From Alloalcanivorax balearicus MACL04 (GTDB lineage Bacteria > Pseudomonadota > Gammaproteobacteria > Pseudomonadales > Alcanivoracaceae): a DNA stretch of 64,000 bases. The position numbers and the translations under genes are program-made. This document shows, piece by piece, positions 1 to 7,178 of this stretch; the stretch's first letter is position 1, and each line of letters begins with the position of its first letter. Location of the stretch: contig NZ_ARXS01000008.1 of assembly GCF_025532145.1 (NCBI RefSeq), forward strand, positions 1-64,000, written 5' to 3'. The notes under the pieces are model-generated. The model did not search any database. It was not told where the DNA came from and saw nothing but the letters and a program-made list of their open reading frames with translations.

Positions 1-2
1 GG

Positions 3-103
3 GTTGCGCTGGAAAAGCCGCCAGACGACGCCCCGGCCTTTGACTTTGGCCCCACCAAAGCCTGCAGTCCGCGACGCCGCCTGGCGGCTTTTCCAGCAGC
101 AAC
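3..103. repeat. Long imperfect inverted repeat
   Basis: Positions 8-24 and 81-97 are perfect 17-base inverted complements (left arm begins GCTGGAAAAG). With one bulged base at 98 the pairing extends outward to 3 and 103 (GTTGC/GCAAC). The 56-base centre holds a smaller GGC-TTTG / CAAAGCC pairing. No gene lies inside it. It could be a terminator for a gene left of the window or a palindromic repeat element; its arms do not match the hairpin family found elsewhere in the window. Confidence 0.6.
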
Positions 104-297
104 GCGGTGGCGTAAAGATCATGAACAGGCTCTTGGGAGGCGCATCATCCGGCATTCGCCGGGCAAAAGAAAGAGCCGATCCGCCCGCCGTTTGCCGATC
201 CGGCCCCGGTGTGACGACGCCGCAGCCGTGCCCACCCCGGTCGGGAACCGCTAACATGCTAATTCTGTCCTTGTTCATTGAAGACCGGAAGCAAACG

Positions 298-975
298 ATG
301 ACAACAAAGACCTACGTGGCCTTTCCCTCCAGCGAAACCCTCCACCGGACCACCGACGGCTTTATTCGCCGCATGAACGAGGGCGCGCGGAAAGCGGAGC
401 CTGAAACCGTGGAAACAATCATGAAGACCTTCGTCGAGGAGGCGTTGGGGACTTTTTTCCTCAAACCGGCGGCGATGGCCGGTCTTGGCAGCGGGCAGAC
501 CCGCCTGATCCGCATGGCCTGCGACACCATAGCCAAAGCTACCGGCCTGGTGGTGGGCCGCAGTGCCAGAAAGATGGATCTGGAGCAAAATCAGGCCGCC
601 GCCCGCTATATGGATGACATCCGTTTCCAATCGGAGGACGGCGGCACCTGGTACGTCGCTTTCCCCATCGACGAGGCGTTGGCGGAAAAAGGCCGCCAGG
701 CACGGCGGCTGGCGAATGAAGGCAGGGAGGCCGAGGCCCGCGACGCTTTGGTCGCCTATTTGCGTGAAATGACCGAGGTCGCTCTGGACTGGTACTTCGA
801 AAAACCGGTGGCCCTGCTTCATTTTGGCCCCATTTTGCGTAAAGTAGCCGCCGTTGGTATCGATACCACTCGCCGCGCCAGCTTTGGCGTTATCGGCAAG
901 GTCATCCCCAAATTGGAGCGCCAGCAGTTGCTCCATTCCGTGCACTATTATTGTGGCATGCAGATGACGTTCTGA
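298..975 (+). CDS. Conserved-looking protein of unknown function
   Basis: A 225-residue protein that I do not recognise. I place the start at the ATG preceded by GGAAG; an upstream in-frame ATG at 256 would add 14 residues. The first 70 codons of the longer open frame look non-coding. The protein is mixed charged and hydrophobic, has no signal peptide, and contains two similar halves: residues 4-75 and about 115-190 both begin with a YVAFP-type strand, continue with a charged helix and end with a V/L-EEAL.TFF.KP or V.LDWYFEKPV segment. This suggests an internal duplication. It stands alone, with about 230 bases to the next gene. The repeat is seen in the sequence; any function is unknown. Confidence 0.75.
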   Translation: MTTKTYVAFPSSETLHRTTDGFIRRMNEGARKAEPETVETIMKTFVEEALGTFFLKPAAMAGLGSGQTRLIRMACDTIAKATGLVVGRSARKMDLEQNQAAARYMDDIRFQSEDGGTWYVAFPIDEALAEKGRQARRLANEGREAEARDALVAYLREMTEVALDWYFEKPVALLHFGPILRKVAAVGIDTTRRASFGVIGKVIPKLERQQLLHSVHYYCGMQMTF

Positions 976-1034
976 TTTTGTGCCCCGCTTCCTTGTTTAT
1001 TCCTCCTTTTTGTGCACATGGCGTCACTGAATGT

Positions 1035-1140
1035 ATCCGTTGTACTCATCAATAAAACGCTTTCATAACAAAGTATTACCTAGGTATCAGGCTGGGATAT
1101 AACCTCACTAAGTTTTTACAAAACTGCTTATACAACGGAT
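1035..1140. promoter_or_regulatory. Distant 10-bp inverted repeat pair upstream of padR
   Basis: ATCCGTTGTA at 1035-1044 and its exact complement TACAACGGAT at 1131-1140 flank an AT-rich stretch in the 234-base gap before the PadR gene. The 86-base spacing would allow two operators or DNA looping. The stretch between them (TAATAAAACG, TATTACCTAGGTAT) is the likely promoter region. This is pattern only, with no known factor matched. Confidence 0.35.
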
Positions 1141-1158
1141 TGCGCAGGCACAATTTCG

Positions 1159-1181
1159 CTCTCTACTATCGCAGTAGAGAG
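1159..1181. promoter_or_regulatory. Perfect 9-bp palindrome in the padR leader
   Basis: CTCTCTACT, five bases, then AGTAGAGAG: a perfect inverted repeat ending 28 bases before the GTG start of the PadR gene. PadR proteins commonly bind palindromes at their own promoters, so an autoregulatory operator is a reasonable reading. An RNA hairpin in the leader is the alternative. It does not match the classic ATGT-N8-ACAT PadR box. Confidence 0.5.
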
Positions 1182-1209
1182 ACCGATAAACGAAAACGAG
1201 GAGCCAGCC

Positions 1210-1752
1210 GTGTCATTGCGCCATGCCATTCTTGTCCTGTTACAAGACGAAGAAGCCAGCGGCTACGACCTCGCGCGGGAGTTCGCCAACAGCATCGGCC
1301 TGGTGTGGAACGCCACCCACCAGCAGATCTATCTGGAACTGGGGAAATTGAACGAACAGAACATGGTGCATTACCGCCATGTGCCCCAGGACGGAAAGCC
1401 AGACAAGAAGCTATACCGCATTACCGATGAGGGGCGACAGGAACTGGTGCGATGGTTGCGCCGCCCGGCCGCGCCGGCCCGGGTCCGGGACGCCTTCATG
1501 GTGAAAGTCGCCGGGGGCGCCCTGGCCGACCCGGAAACCCTGCTTGGCGAGCTGGATCAGCTGGTCCAGCAACGCAAGGAGCGACTCGCCAACTTCGAAG
1601 CCGAAGCCAGAAAGCTGGAGCGACAAAGTGAAGGCAACAGCCGCTTTCAACATCTGACCCTGCGCCGGGGCATTCTCGACCAGGAGGCCTGGCTGGCCTG
1701 GGCCGAAGAAGTTCGGGAAGTCCTGGAGGACACACTGAACCATCAACACTGA
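1210..1752 (+). CDS. PadR family transcriptional regulator
   Basis: A 180-residue regulator. Residues 1-75 form the PadR winged helix (SLRHAILVLLQDEEASGYDLAREF, then a recognition region with HQQIYLELGKL and a wing ending RITDEGRQEL). Residues 90-175 form the helical C-terminal dimerisation domain of the VirA-activator type. The start is GTG, preceded by GAGGAG seven bases upstream. PadR proteins are usually repressors that respond to phenolic acids or other small ligands; the ligand here is unknown. The 3' end overlaps the presumed start of the DUF1853 gene, so the two are probably co-transcribed. The perfect palindrome at 1159-1181 is the obvious candidate operator. Confidence 0.9.
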   Translation: MSLRHAILVLLQDEEASGYDLAREFANSIGLVWNATHQQIYLELGKLNEQNMVHYRHVPQDGKPDKKLYRITDEGRQELVRWLRRPAAPARVRDAFMVKVAGGALADPETLLGELDQLVQQRKERLANFEAEARKLERQSEGNSRFQHLTLRRGILDQEAWLAWAEEVREVLEDTLNHQH

Positions 1753-2578
1753 TCCCTCCATCCCGTTCGAGGGGCCACCGGCGATCCGCCTGTTTCAATG
1801 GCTGATCGAAGCCCCGCCTCTCTTCGCCACACCAGCGGGCGCCGACCAGGATGCCGGTGTTCTGCTGGAGCAATGCCTGACCGAGGACCCTGACTGGCCG
1901 CATCGGGCCGCGGCGGCGGGCGCCCCTCCCGTGCAAGGTCGTCTCGGCCATTGGTTCGAAGCCCTGGTGGCTGCCCTGCTCGCCCATAGTCAGCGCCTTG
2001 AACTGCTGGCGCGCAACGTCCCTCTGCGCCGACAGGGACGCACTCTGGGAGAGCTGGACATGGTGCTGTTCGACCATGGCAGCGGTCGGTGCCTGCACTG
2101 GGAGCTGGCGCTGAAATTCTTTCTCGGCCACGACGGCCAATGGCCGGGCCCCAATCCACGCGACACCCTGCAAAGCAAAGCCGAACACCTGTTTCAGCAC
2201 CAGCTACCCCGCAGCCTGGACGTGAGCGCGGCGGAACCTCCGATCGCCCCCATCGACCATCGGCAGGCGCTGACTCGCGGGCGCTTGTTCTACCCGGCGC
2301 CACCCTGTCCGTCACCGGCACAGGCCGCTCATGGGCATCAAAGTGGCTTCTGGTGCCGGGCCGGGCACTGGAACTCCCCGGCCCGCCCGATACCCCGGGC
2401 CTTTTGGGCCATTCCCGAACTGTTGTCGGACAATTTTACCTCGCCAGTTGCCCCCGCCGAGCTGCAAGACTATGTTCAGCGCAAACAATCCGTGGTGATG
2501 ATTCGCACCGACAACAACGCACCGGGCTTTCTGGTGCCGGACTCTTGGCCTTTTAATGAACTTCGATCCCCTGCCTGA
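1742..2578 (+). CDS. DUF1853 family protein, non-canonical start
   Basis: The family is recognised from the region beginning GRLGHWFEALVAALL and continuing with LLARNVPLRR and GELDMVLFD; DUF1853 proteins have a nuclease-like core of unproven function. The reading frame is clearly coding from about 1760 (RLFQWLIEAPPLF, LLEQCLTEDPDWPH), giving about 278 residues, near the family's usual length. No ATG, GTG or TTG occurs in this frame between the stop at 1736-1738 and GTG at 1931, and starting at 1931 would remove the N-terminal quarter. An ATC at 1742 lies 11 bases after GGAGGA and is my best guess; translational coupling to padR is possible. The 3' end overlaps the next gene by 23 bases. The family call is firm, the start is not. 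Confidence 0.7.
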   Translation: MNTDPSIPFEGPPAIRLFQWLIEAPPLFATPAGADQDAGVLLEQCLTEDPDWPHRAAAAGAPPVQGRLGHWFEALVAALLAHSQRLELLARNVPLRRQGRTLGELDMVLFDHGSGRCLHWELALKFFLGHDGQWPGPNPRDTLQSKAEHLFQHQLPRSLDVSAAEPPIAPIDHRQALTRGRLFYPAPPCPSPAQAAHGHQSGFWCRAGHWNSPARPIPRAFWAIPELLSDNFTSPVAPAELQDYVQRKQSVVMIRTDNNAPGFLVPDSWPFNELRSPA

Positions 2579-3593
2579 ACCGCTGGTCGGGCCGCGGGGA
2601 CAGGTCCGGCTCGGCCTGTTCCCCGATTCCGTCACCACCATCAACGGCCGTGCCTGCGATTACCGAACGCCGATGGGGTCGCCCGCCTCGCGCCGGGCCC
2701 GTCATTTCCATTACAAGCAGTTCCAGTATCTCGGCGTGATCAGCGACGATCTGCTGATCGGCTGTGCCCTGGCGGACACCGCTTATCTGGGCGTGGCTTT
2801 TCTCTATATTTACGAACCCGCCACCGGCACCCTGGAAGAACACACCTGGCGGGCTCCACTGGGGCGCGGTCTGTGTATGTCGGACTCGCCGGTGAACGGC
2901 GAAAGCCGCTTCCGCCGTGGCGGCACCGACATCGTCCTGGGTTACCTCGCCGACGGCAGCACCCGGGAGAAATCCCTGACCGTGCGCGGCGCCGGGCTGG
3001 AACTGGATGTGGTGCTGGAAGAGCCGGAAGGCTACCAGCCCATGTCCCTGTGCACCCGCACCGGTGTCAACGGCTGGGTCTACGCCAACAAAGTGGCCGG
3101 TGTCGGTCTGCGCGGCAGACTGCGCTGGCGCGGTCGCGAATGGTCACTGGCGGATCTGGCTAATGTCGGTGGCCACCACGATTTTTCCGCCGGTTACATG
3201 CGGCGGGAAACCTTCTGGAACTGGGCCTGTTTTTCCGCCTGCATCGACGGTCACCGGGTGGGCCTGAACGTGTCCTGCGGCGTCAACGAAACCAGCGTCA
3301 ATGAAAACTGCCTGTGGCTGGACGGTCGTCTGATCAAGCTCGATGGCGTCAGCTTCGAGTATCAGCGGGACGACCTCATGGCTCCGTGGCGGATGCGCAG
3401 CCGCTGCGGCCGTCTGCAGCTGTCTTTCGAGCCGCGCGGCGAACACCGCGAGCGCCTCAATCTGGGACTGTTCGCCAGCAACTTCCATCAACTTTTCGGG
3501 GTGTTCCACGGCGAGCTCAGGCTGCCCGATGGCACCACCCTGTCCCTATCCGGCCAGCCCGGCTTTGTCGAGGAGCAATACGCCAAATGGTAG
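2556..3593 (+). CDS. DUF2804 family protein
   Basis: A 345-residue protein matching the DUF2804 pattern: an N-terminal segment with DYRTPMG, RHFHYKQFQYLGVIS, a central GVNGWVYANKVAG and ADLANVGGHHDFSAGYMRRETFWNWA, and a C-terminal FASNFHQLFGVFHGELRLPDG. The family is often predicted to have a beta-rich carbohydrate- or lipid-binding fold, but its function is unknown. No signal peptide is seen. It overlaps the DUF1853 gene upstream by 23 bases and the DUF4282 gene downstream by 7 bases, so the three form a translationally coupled chain. Confidence 0.85.
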   Translation: MNFDPLPEPLVGPRGQVRLGLFPDSVTTINGRACDYRTPMGSPASRRARHFHYKQFQYLGVISDDLLIGCALADTAYLGVAFLYIYEPATGTLEEHTWRAPLGRGLCMSDSPVNGESRFRRGGTDIVLGYLADGSTREKSLTVRGAGLELDVVLEEPEGYQPMSLCTRTGVNGWVYANKVAGVGLRGRLRWRGREWSLADLANVGGHHDFSAGYMRRETFWNWACFSACIDGHRVGLNVSCGVNETSVNENCLWLDGRLIKLDGVSFEYQRDDLMAPWRMRSRCGRLQLSFEPRGEHRERLNLGLFASNFHQLFGVFHGELRLPDGTTLSLSGQPGFVEEQYAKW

Positions 3594-4222
3594 ATCCGCA
3601 TAACGAAGACAGCACACCCGAAGCCGGTGCTACCACTCCGCCGGCTCAGGATCCGTTCAATGAAAAGCTGCGCCGGGGCCTGTTCTGGATGGTGCAGTAC
3701 TGGAAGGAACTGGTGAGCTTTCGCTTCGACCGTTACATGATCATCCAGGTGATTCCCGGCGTGTACGGCGTGGCGCTCACCGCCATTGCTCTGGGGCTGC
3801 TGTATCTCACCGTGGAAGCGTTCATGACCTCCACCTGGCGCGGCCTGTTCTTCCTGTTCATCGGCGCGCCGCTGGGGTTCCTGTTCATGGCCTCGGCACT
3901 GCGTGCCCTGCTCGAGTTCTACATGGTGGTGTTCAAGATCTCCGAGCACGTCGACCAACTGGTGGGACTGCGCGACACCGTGGACCGGCTCTCCGGCATC
4001 GGCGATACCGTGGATGAAATGGTGGCGGTGACCCGCCGCATTCCGTTCTGGCGGGGGCTGTCCGCGGACGGGGCCGGACGGGCAAGGAGAAGGACAGCGA
4101 AGACAACAACGGCGGCGACAGCCGCTGAGGCAGTTTTCTGTGGGAGCTTTGCCTGCAAGCGAATGGGGCACGCCCAGGCGTTTAGCGATATTCGCTTGCA
4201 GGCAAGCTCCCACAGCGGCTAA
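3587..4222 (+). CDS. DUF4282 family membrane protein, C-terminus probably frameshifted
   Basis: The ATG overlaps the end of the DUF2804 gene. After an acidic, Pro-rich N-terminus come FDRYMIIQVIPGVYGVALTA and a second hydrophobic segment (LFFLFIGAPLGFLFMASALRALLEFYMVVF), followed by an amphipathic region; this is the DUF4282 two-helix membrane domain of unknown role. From about residue 160 the reading frame turns Arg/Thr/Ala-rich and runs straight through the hairpin repeat at 4138-4215 before stopping. The neighbouring frame would instead give a charged tail (GKEKDSEDNNGGDSR) and stop at 4126-4128, just before the repeat. I infer a one-base indel near 4050-4090, either real or a sequencing error, so the last 50 residues are doubtful. 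Confidence 0.75.
   Translation: MVDPHNEDSTPEAGATTPPAQDPFNEKLRRGLFWMVQYWKELVSFRFDRYMIIQVIPGVYGVALTAIALGLLYLTVEAFMTSTWRGLFFLFIGAPLGFLFMASALRALLEFYMVVFKISEHVDQLVGLRDTVDRLSGIGDTVDEMVAVTRRIPFWRGLSADGAGRARRRTAKTTTAATAAEAVFCGSFACKRMGHAQAFSDIRLQASSHSG
4138..4215. repeat. REP-like hairpin repeat, copy 1
   Basis: Arms at 4138-4164 and 4190-4215 are inverted complements with one extra T in the left arm; each reads TGTGGGAGCTT(T)GCCTGCAAG towards the loop. The same sequence family recurs at 38181-38273 and 49847-49934, with a variant at 6549-6619. It lies between the DUF4282 gene and the convergent CoA-transferase gene and probably acts as a two-way terminator. Confidence 0.85.
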
Positions 4223-4276
4223 AGATCTGGTTATTGTCTTTTCTCGCTGTCAACCGTCCACTAGCAACTGTCAACT

Positions 4277-6442
4277 CTAGCGAGGCTTCGCCGCCTCCAG
4301 CGCTGTCAGCAGAAGACGCTGATAGAGTCGCTCGCGCAGACTGTCCGGGTCGGCCAGTCCCATCCGCGCCAGTTCCTCGCCGTAGCGTTCCGCGTGGTGA
4401 TCCTGGAACAGCGCCTTGCGGCCCAGTTTGAGGTATTCCTTCTGGCTGACCTTGGCCTTGAGCCAGGTCAGCGCTTCCAGAACCCGCTGTTCGGTACTGG
4501 TGAAATCACTGCCCAGCGGAAACGACGGCAGAGCCCCGGCACCGGCCCGGGCCGCCAGGCGCTCCAGTGCTTCCGGGGTATTGTGGCGGTGCGGTTCCGG
4601 AATTTGGTAATCCCGCCGCAACTTGCCCGCTTCCTGGGCCTGTTCCAGCAGCTGCGCCTGAAAGCGGCTGTCGGTGATATTGAGCGTCGCCATCACCACT
4701 TCCTCGTCACTGCGCCCGCGCAAATCGGCGACCCCGTATTCGGTCACCACAATATCGCGCAGATGCCGCGGAATGGTGTTGTGCGGGTAGGAGAACACCA
4801 CATTGGATTGCGCCTCACCGCCACGTTCACGCCAGGCCCGTACCATCAGAATGGAACGGGCACCGGCCAGTTCGTGGGCCTGGGCAACGAAGTTGTATTG
4901 ACCGCCGACACCGCTGAGTACGCGGCCATCGTCCAATTGGTCCGCCACCGCCGCGCCCAGCAGGGTGATGGAAAAAGCGCTGTTGATGAAACGGGCATCG
5001 CGCCGCTGCAAACGGCAGATGGCCTCCTCGCCGAACAGGTCGTTGATGTAGTTCACCCGCGTCATGTTGATGGCCGCGCGGGTGTCGTCGTCCAGTTCGC
5101 GCAAACGCTGGTAGAACGCCCGCGGCCCCAGGAAGAAACCGCCGTGCATGACGGTGCCGCCAAGCAGCCCGCGTCCCAGTACCGCCTTGAGCGCCTCGCG
5201 AGTGGCACGTTCTTCAAGATCATTGGGGACCACCACGCCGTTGGGCAGCGACAGGTTATCGCCGCCGTCCCGCAGCGTCAGTGCTTCCTGGACAATGCCG
5301 TAGTGGCGCAACCGGCTCAGATCGTCGGCGCCGAGGCGCGCCGGCAGATCACCGCTTTCACGCAAATCATCCAGCAACGCCAGAGTCGGCGTCAGCGCCG
5401 CATCCGCCAGCACCCGCCGTTGCAGCGCCGGCCAGTCATACACCGCACGGCGGATGATGCCGTCATCAATCAGGGTCAGCAGCCCATGGGTCATCATTTC
5501 GCTGCAGCCGTAAAGCCCCTGCTGAAACGGCCCCACCCCGCCCTCACGTTCGATCAGTTGCCACTGGCTGTCGGACATCGGCAACTGCCCCAGCAGGGCA
5601 CGGTATTCATCGTTGTGATGTTGACGGCGCAGGGTGTGATGCACCAGGGCATCGCCGAGGGCGCCGATACCGATCTGCAAAGTGCCACCGTCACGAACCA
5701 GGGTGCTGGCATGCAAACCGATGAAATGGTCCTGGTGGCTGACCGGCATGTTCGGGGTGGAAAACAAACGGGTCTGCGCCTGCTCGTCATCCAACAGAAT
5801 GTCCATCTCCGGCAACCAGCGACCCAGGGACGCATCGTTCTCCATGAACGGCAAATCATGGTGCACCTGCCCCACCGCGACGATGGTTTCGCCGGCGTCG
5901 CGGCGCGCCTTGAGCATGGGCAGCAATTCCAGAGTCACCTCCGGGTTGCAGGAAAAGCTGTATTGGCGCCGCCCATCACGTTCTCGCGTGGCCAGCAGTT
6001 GCGCCACCACATTGACGCCCCGGGCATTGATGTCACGGGCGGCGTGGGTGTAGTTGACGCTGATGTAATGCCGTTGGGCATCCGTGCTGTTCAGCAGGCT
6101 GCCGGGCTGGAAAAAGAACTCGAACACACGGATGTTCTCCGGCAAGGCGTCCTTGCGCACCGCGTGCAGATAATCCAGTTCCTCGTAATCAGCAAACACG
6201 CGGTCGGCGAACGGTTCGAGAAAACGCCGCTCCAAATCACTGCCGGCACCGGGCCGCCCCAGGGACAGAGCAGTATAAATTTCCAGGGACAGGGACGGAT
6301 CGGCCTTCACCCGCTGGTACAAGGCATTCACGAAGCGATTGGGTTTACCCAGACCCAGCGGCAGTCCCAGGCGCACCTCGCCGCCGGTGAGCTCAAGAAC
6401 CCGGTCCACCGCCTGCTCGGCGTTGTCCATGTGTTGCGGCAT
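4277..6442 (-). CDS. Acetyl-CoA hydrolase/transferase family protein
   Basis: A 721-residue protein of the CoA-transferase family I type. Visible motifs are GIGALGDALVHHTL near the middle, NMTRVNYINDLFG, GVGGQYNFVAQAHELAGARSI and VVFSYPHNTIPRHLRDIVVTEYGVADLRGRS; the Glu in VTEYGVA corresponds to the active-site glutamate that forms the enzyme-CoA intermediate. It is longer than typical acetyl-CoA hydrolases (about 500 residues), with an N-terminal extension. I start at the ATG six bases after GGAG; an ATG 15 bases upstream is also in frame. It probably moves CoA between short-chain acids (acetate or succinate). It is convergent with the DUF4282 gene and stands alone. Confidence 0.85.
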   Translation of the reverse strand: MPQHMDNAEQAVDRVLELTGGEVRLGLPLGLGKPNRFVNALYQRVKADPSLSLEIYTALSLGRPGAGSDLERRFLEPFADRVFADYEELDYLHAVRKDALPENIRVFEFFFQPGSLLNSTDAQRHYISVNYTHAARDINARGVNVVAQLLATRERDGRRQYSFSCNPEVTLELLPMLKARRDAGETIVAVGQVHHDLPFMENDASLGRWLPEMDILLDDEQAQTRLFSTPNMPVSHQDHFIGLHASTLVRDGGTLQIGIGALGDALVHHTLRRQHHNDEYRALLGQLPMSDSQWQLIEREGGVGPFQQGLYGCSEMMTHGLLTLIDDGIIRRAVYDWPALQRRVLADAALTPTLALLDDLRESGDLPARLGADDLSRLRHYGIVQEALTLRDGGDNLSLPNGVVVPNDLEERATREALKAVLGRGLLGGTVMHGGFFLGPRAFYQRLRELDDDTRAAINMTRVNYINDLFGEEAICRLQRRDARFINSAFSITLLGAAVADQLDDGRVLSGVGGQYNFVAQAHELAGARSILMVRAWRERGGEAQSNVVFSYPHNTIPRHLRDIVVTEYGVADLRGRSDEEVVMATLNITDSRFQAQLLEQAQEAGKLRRDYQIPEPHRHNTPEALERLAARAGAGALPSFPLGSDFTSTEQRVLEALTWLKAKVSQKEYLKLGRKALFQDHHAERYGEELARMGLADPDSLRERLYQRLLLTALEAAKPR

Positions 6443-6548
6443 GGCTGACTCCATCATTTCAGATCAGCCGACAGCATATCGCGACCGTCTGGCCGCTCCT
6501 ACACGTTAGACATTGTTTTGCGGAGAGGGAGCGTTTGACGCAACCGTT

Positions 6549-6619
6549 ATTCGCTGCCCAGGCAGCTTCCCACAGCGGCTCCGTAGAACCCCTTGTGGGA
6601 AGCTGCCTGGGCAGCGAAT
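6549..6619. repeat. Perfect 26-bp inverted repeat, REP variant and probable terminator
   Basis: Positions 6549-6574 and 6594-6619 are exact inverted complements around a 19-base loop. The arm reads TGTGGGAAGCTGCCTGG, a variant of the other hairpin repeats in the window. It lies 20 bases beyond the stop of the leftward DUF3299 gene, so it is the natural end of the zinc operon transcript. Confidence 0.85.
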
Positions 6620-6638
6620 CGACGTGTGGCACTGGCGC

Positions 6639-7163
6639 CTAATACAACGGCTCGGAGATAATCTTCACATCGCTGGCTTTCATGCTGTAGCCGGCCTGGC
6701 CGTACTCGGTTTCTTCCGGCGTCACCTTGAGTGTGCCGGTAACCTGCAAGGCGCCCATGATGGCATCCAGCGGCACGCCCTTGCCGCTGGCGCGGACCAG
6801 GATGATCTGATTGCGCGGCGGCGGCGGCGCATGGATGCAGGCGCCGAAATACGGCACCAGCAGAAATTCGCGCACATGGTCGGCGTCGCCCTCCAGCGGC
6901 ACGCCAAAGCCAGTCAGCCGAATGTCCTTGTCGTCCAGGCTTTGTTGCAACGGCGCGCTGTTCCACAGCGCCTGGATGTCGTCCATGATCGACATCGCCT
7001 CGGGGTCCTCGTCCTCGGTGCGGTTGATACGCTCGGCCAGTTCGTTGACTTCCTTTTCCGGGTTCCAGTCTTCCGGTATCAGATGGTCCCATTCCAGTGT
7101 CACCGGCGCCGCCCGCGCCGTCAGCGTCAGCATCGCCAACACCACCACCAAAGCGAATCTCAT
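6639..7163 (-). CDS. DUF3299 family exported protein
   Basis: A 174-residue protein with a signal peptide (MRFALVVVLAMLTLTARA, cleavage near A18-A19). The mature part carries LEWDHLIPEDW near its start and the family hallmark FLLVPYFGACIHAPPPPRNQI, ending with a predicted small beta domain. DUF3299 proteins are periplasmic or lipoprotein-like and often follow an ABC permease/ATPase pair. It is the last gene of the six-gene leftward unit, 15 bases after the permease. The order DUF2796, ATPase, permease, DUF3299 resembles the zinc-responsive Pseudomonas aeruginosa PA4063-PA4066 operon as I recall it, so a role in zinc handling is inferred. Confidence 0.85.
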   Translation of the reverse strand: MRFALVVVLAMLTLTARAAPVTLEWDHLIPEDWNPEKEVNELAERINRTEDEDPEAMSIMDDIQALWNSAPLQQSLDDKDIRLTGFGVPLEGDADHVREFLLVPYFGACIHAPPPPRNQIILVRASGKGVPLDAIMGALQVTGTLKVTPEETEYGQAGYSMKASDVKIISEPLY

Positions 7164-7178
7164 ACTCTCTCGACCTCT

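Noticed and set aside
3-103. Integron attC-like site
   Set aside because: The ends read GTTGC..GCAAC, the reverse of the attC order (AAC at left, GTT at right), and no integrase or cassette is nearby.
1931-2578. GTG 1931 as DUF1853 start
   Set aside because: Would cut off about 60 residues that are coding in composition and match the family N-terminus.
4394-6448. 684-codon open frame on the plus strand
   Set aside because: It mirrors the CoA-transferase gene on the other strand; the GC-rich codon pattern creates long antisense frames. The protein is Gln/His/Arg-rich without motifs.
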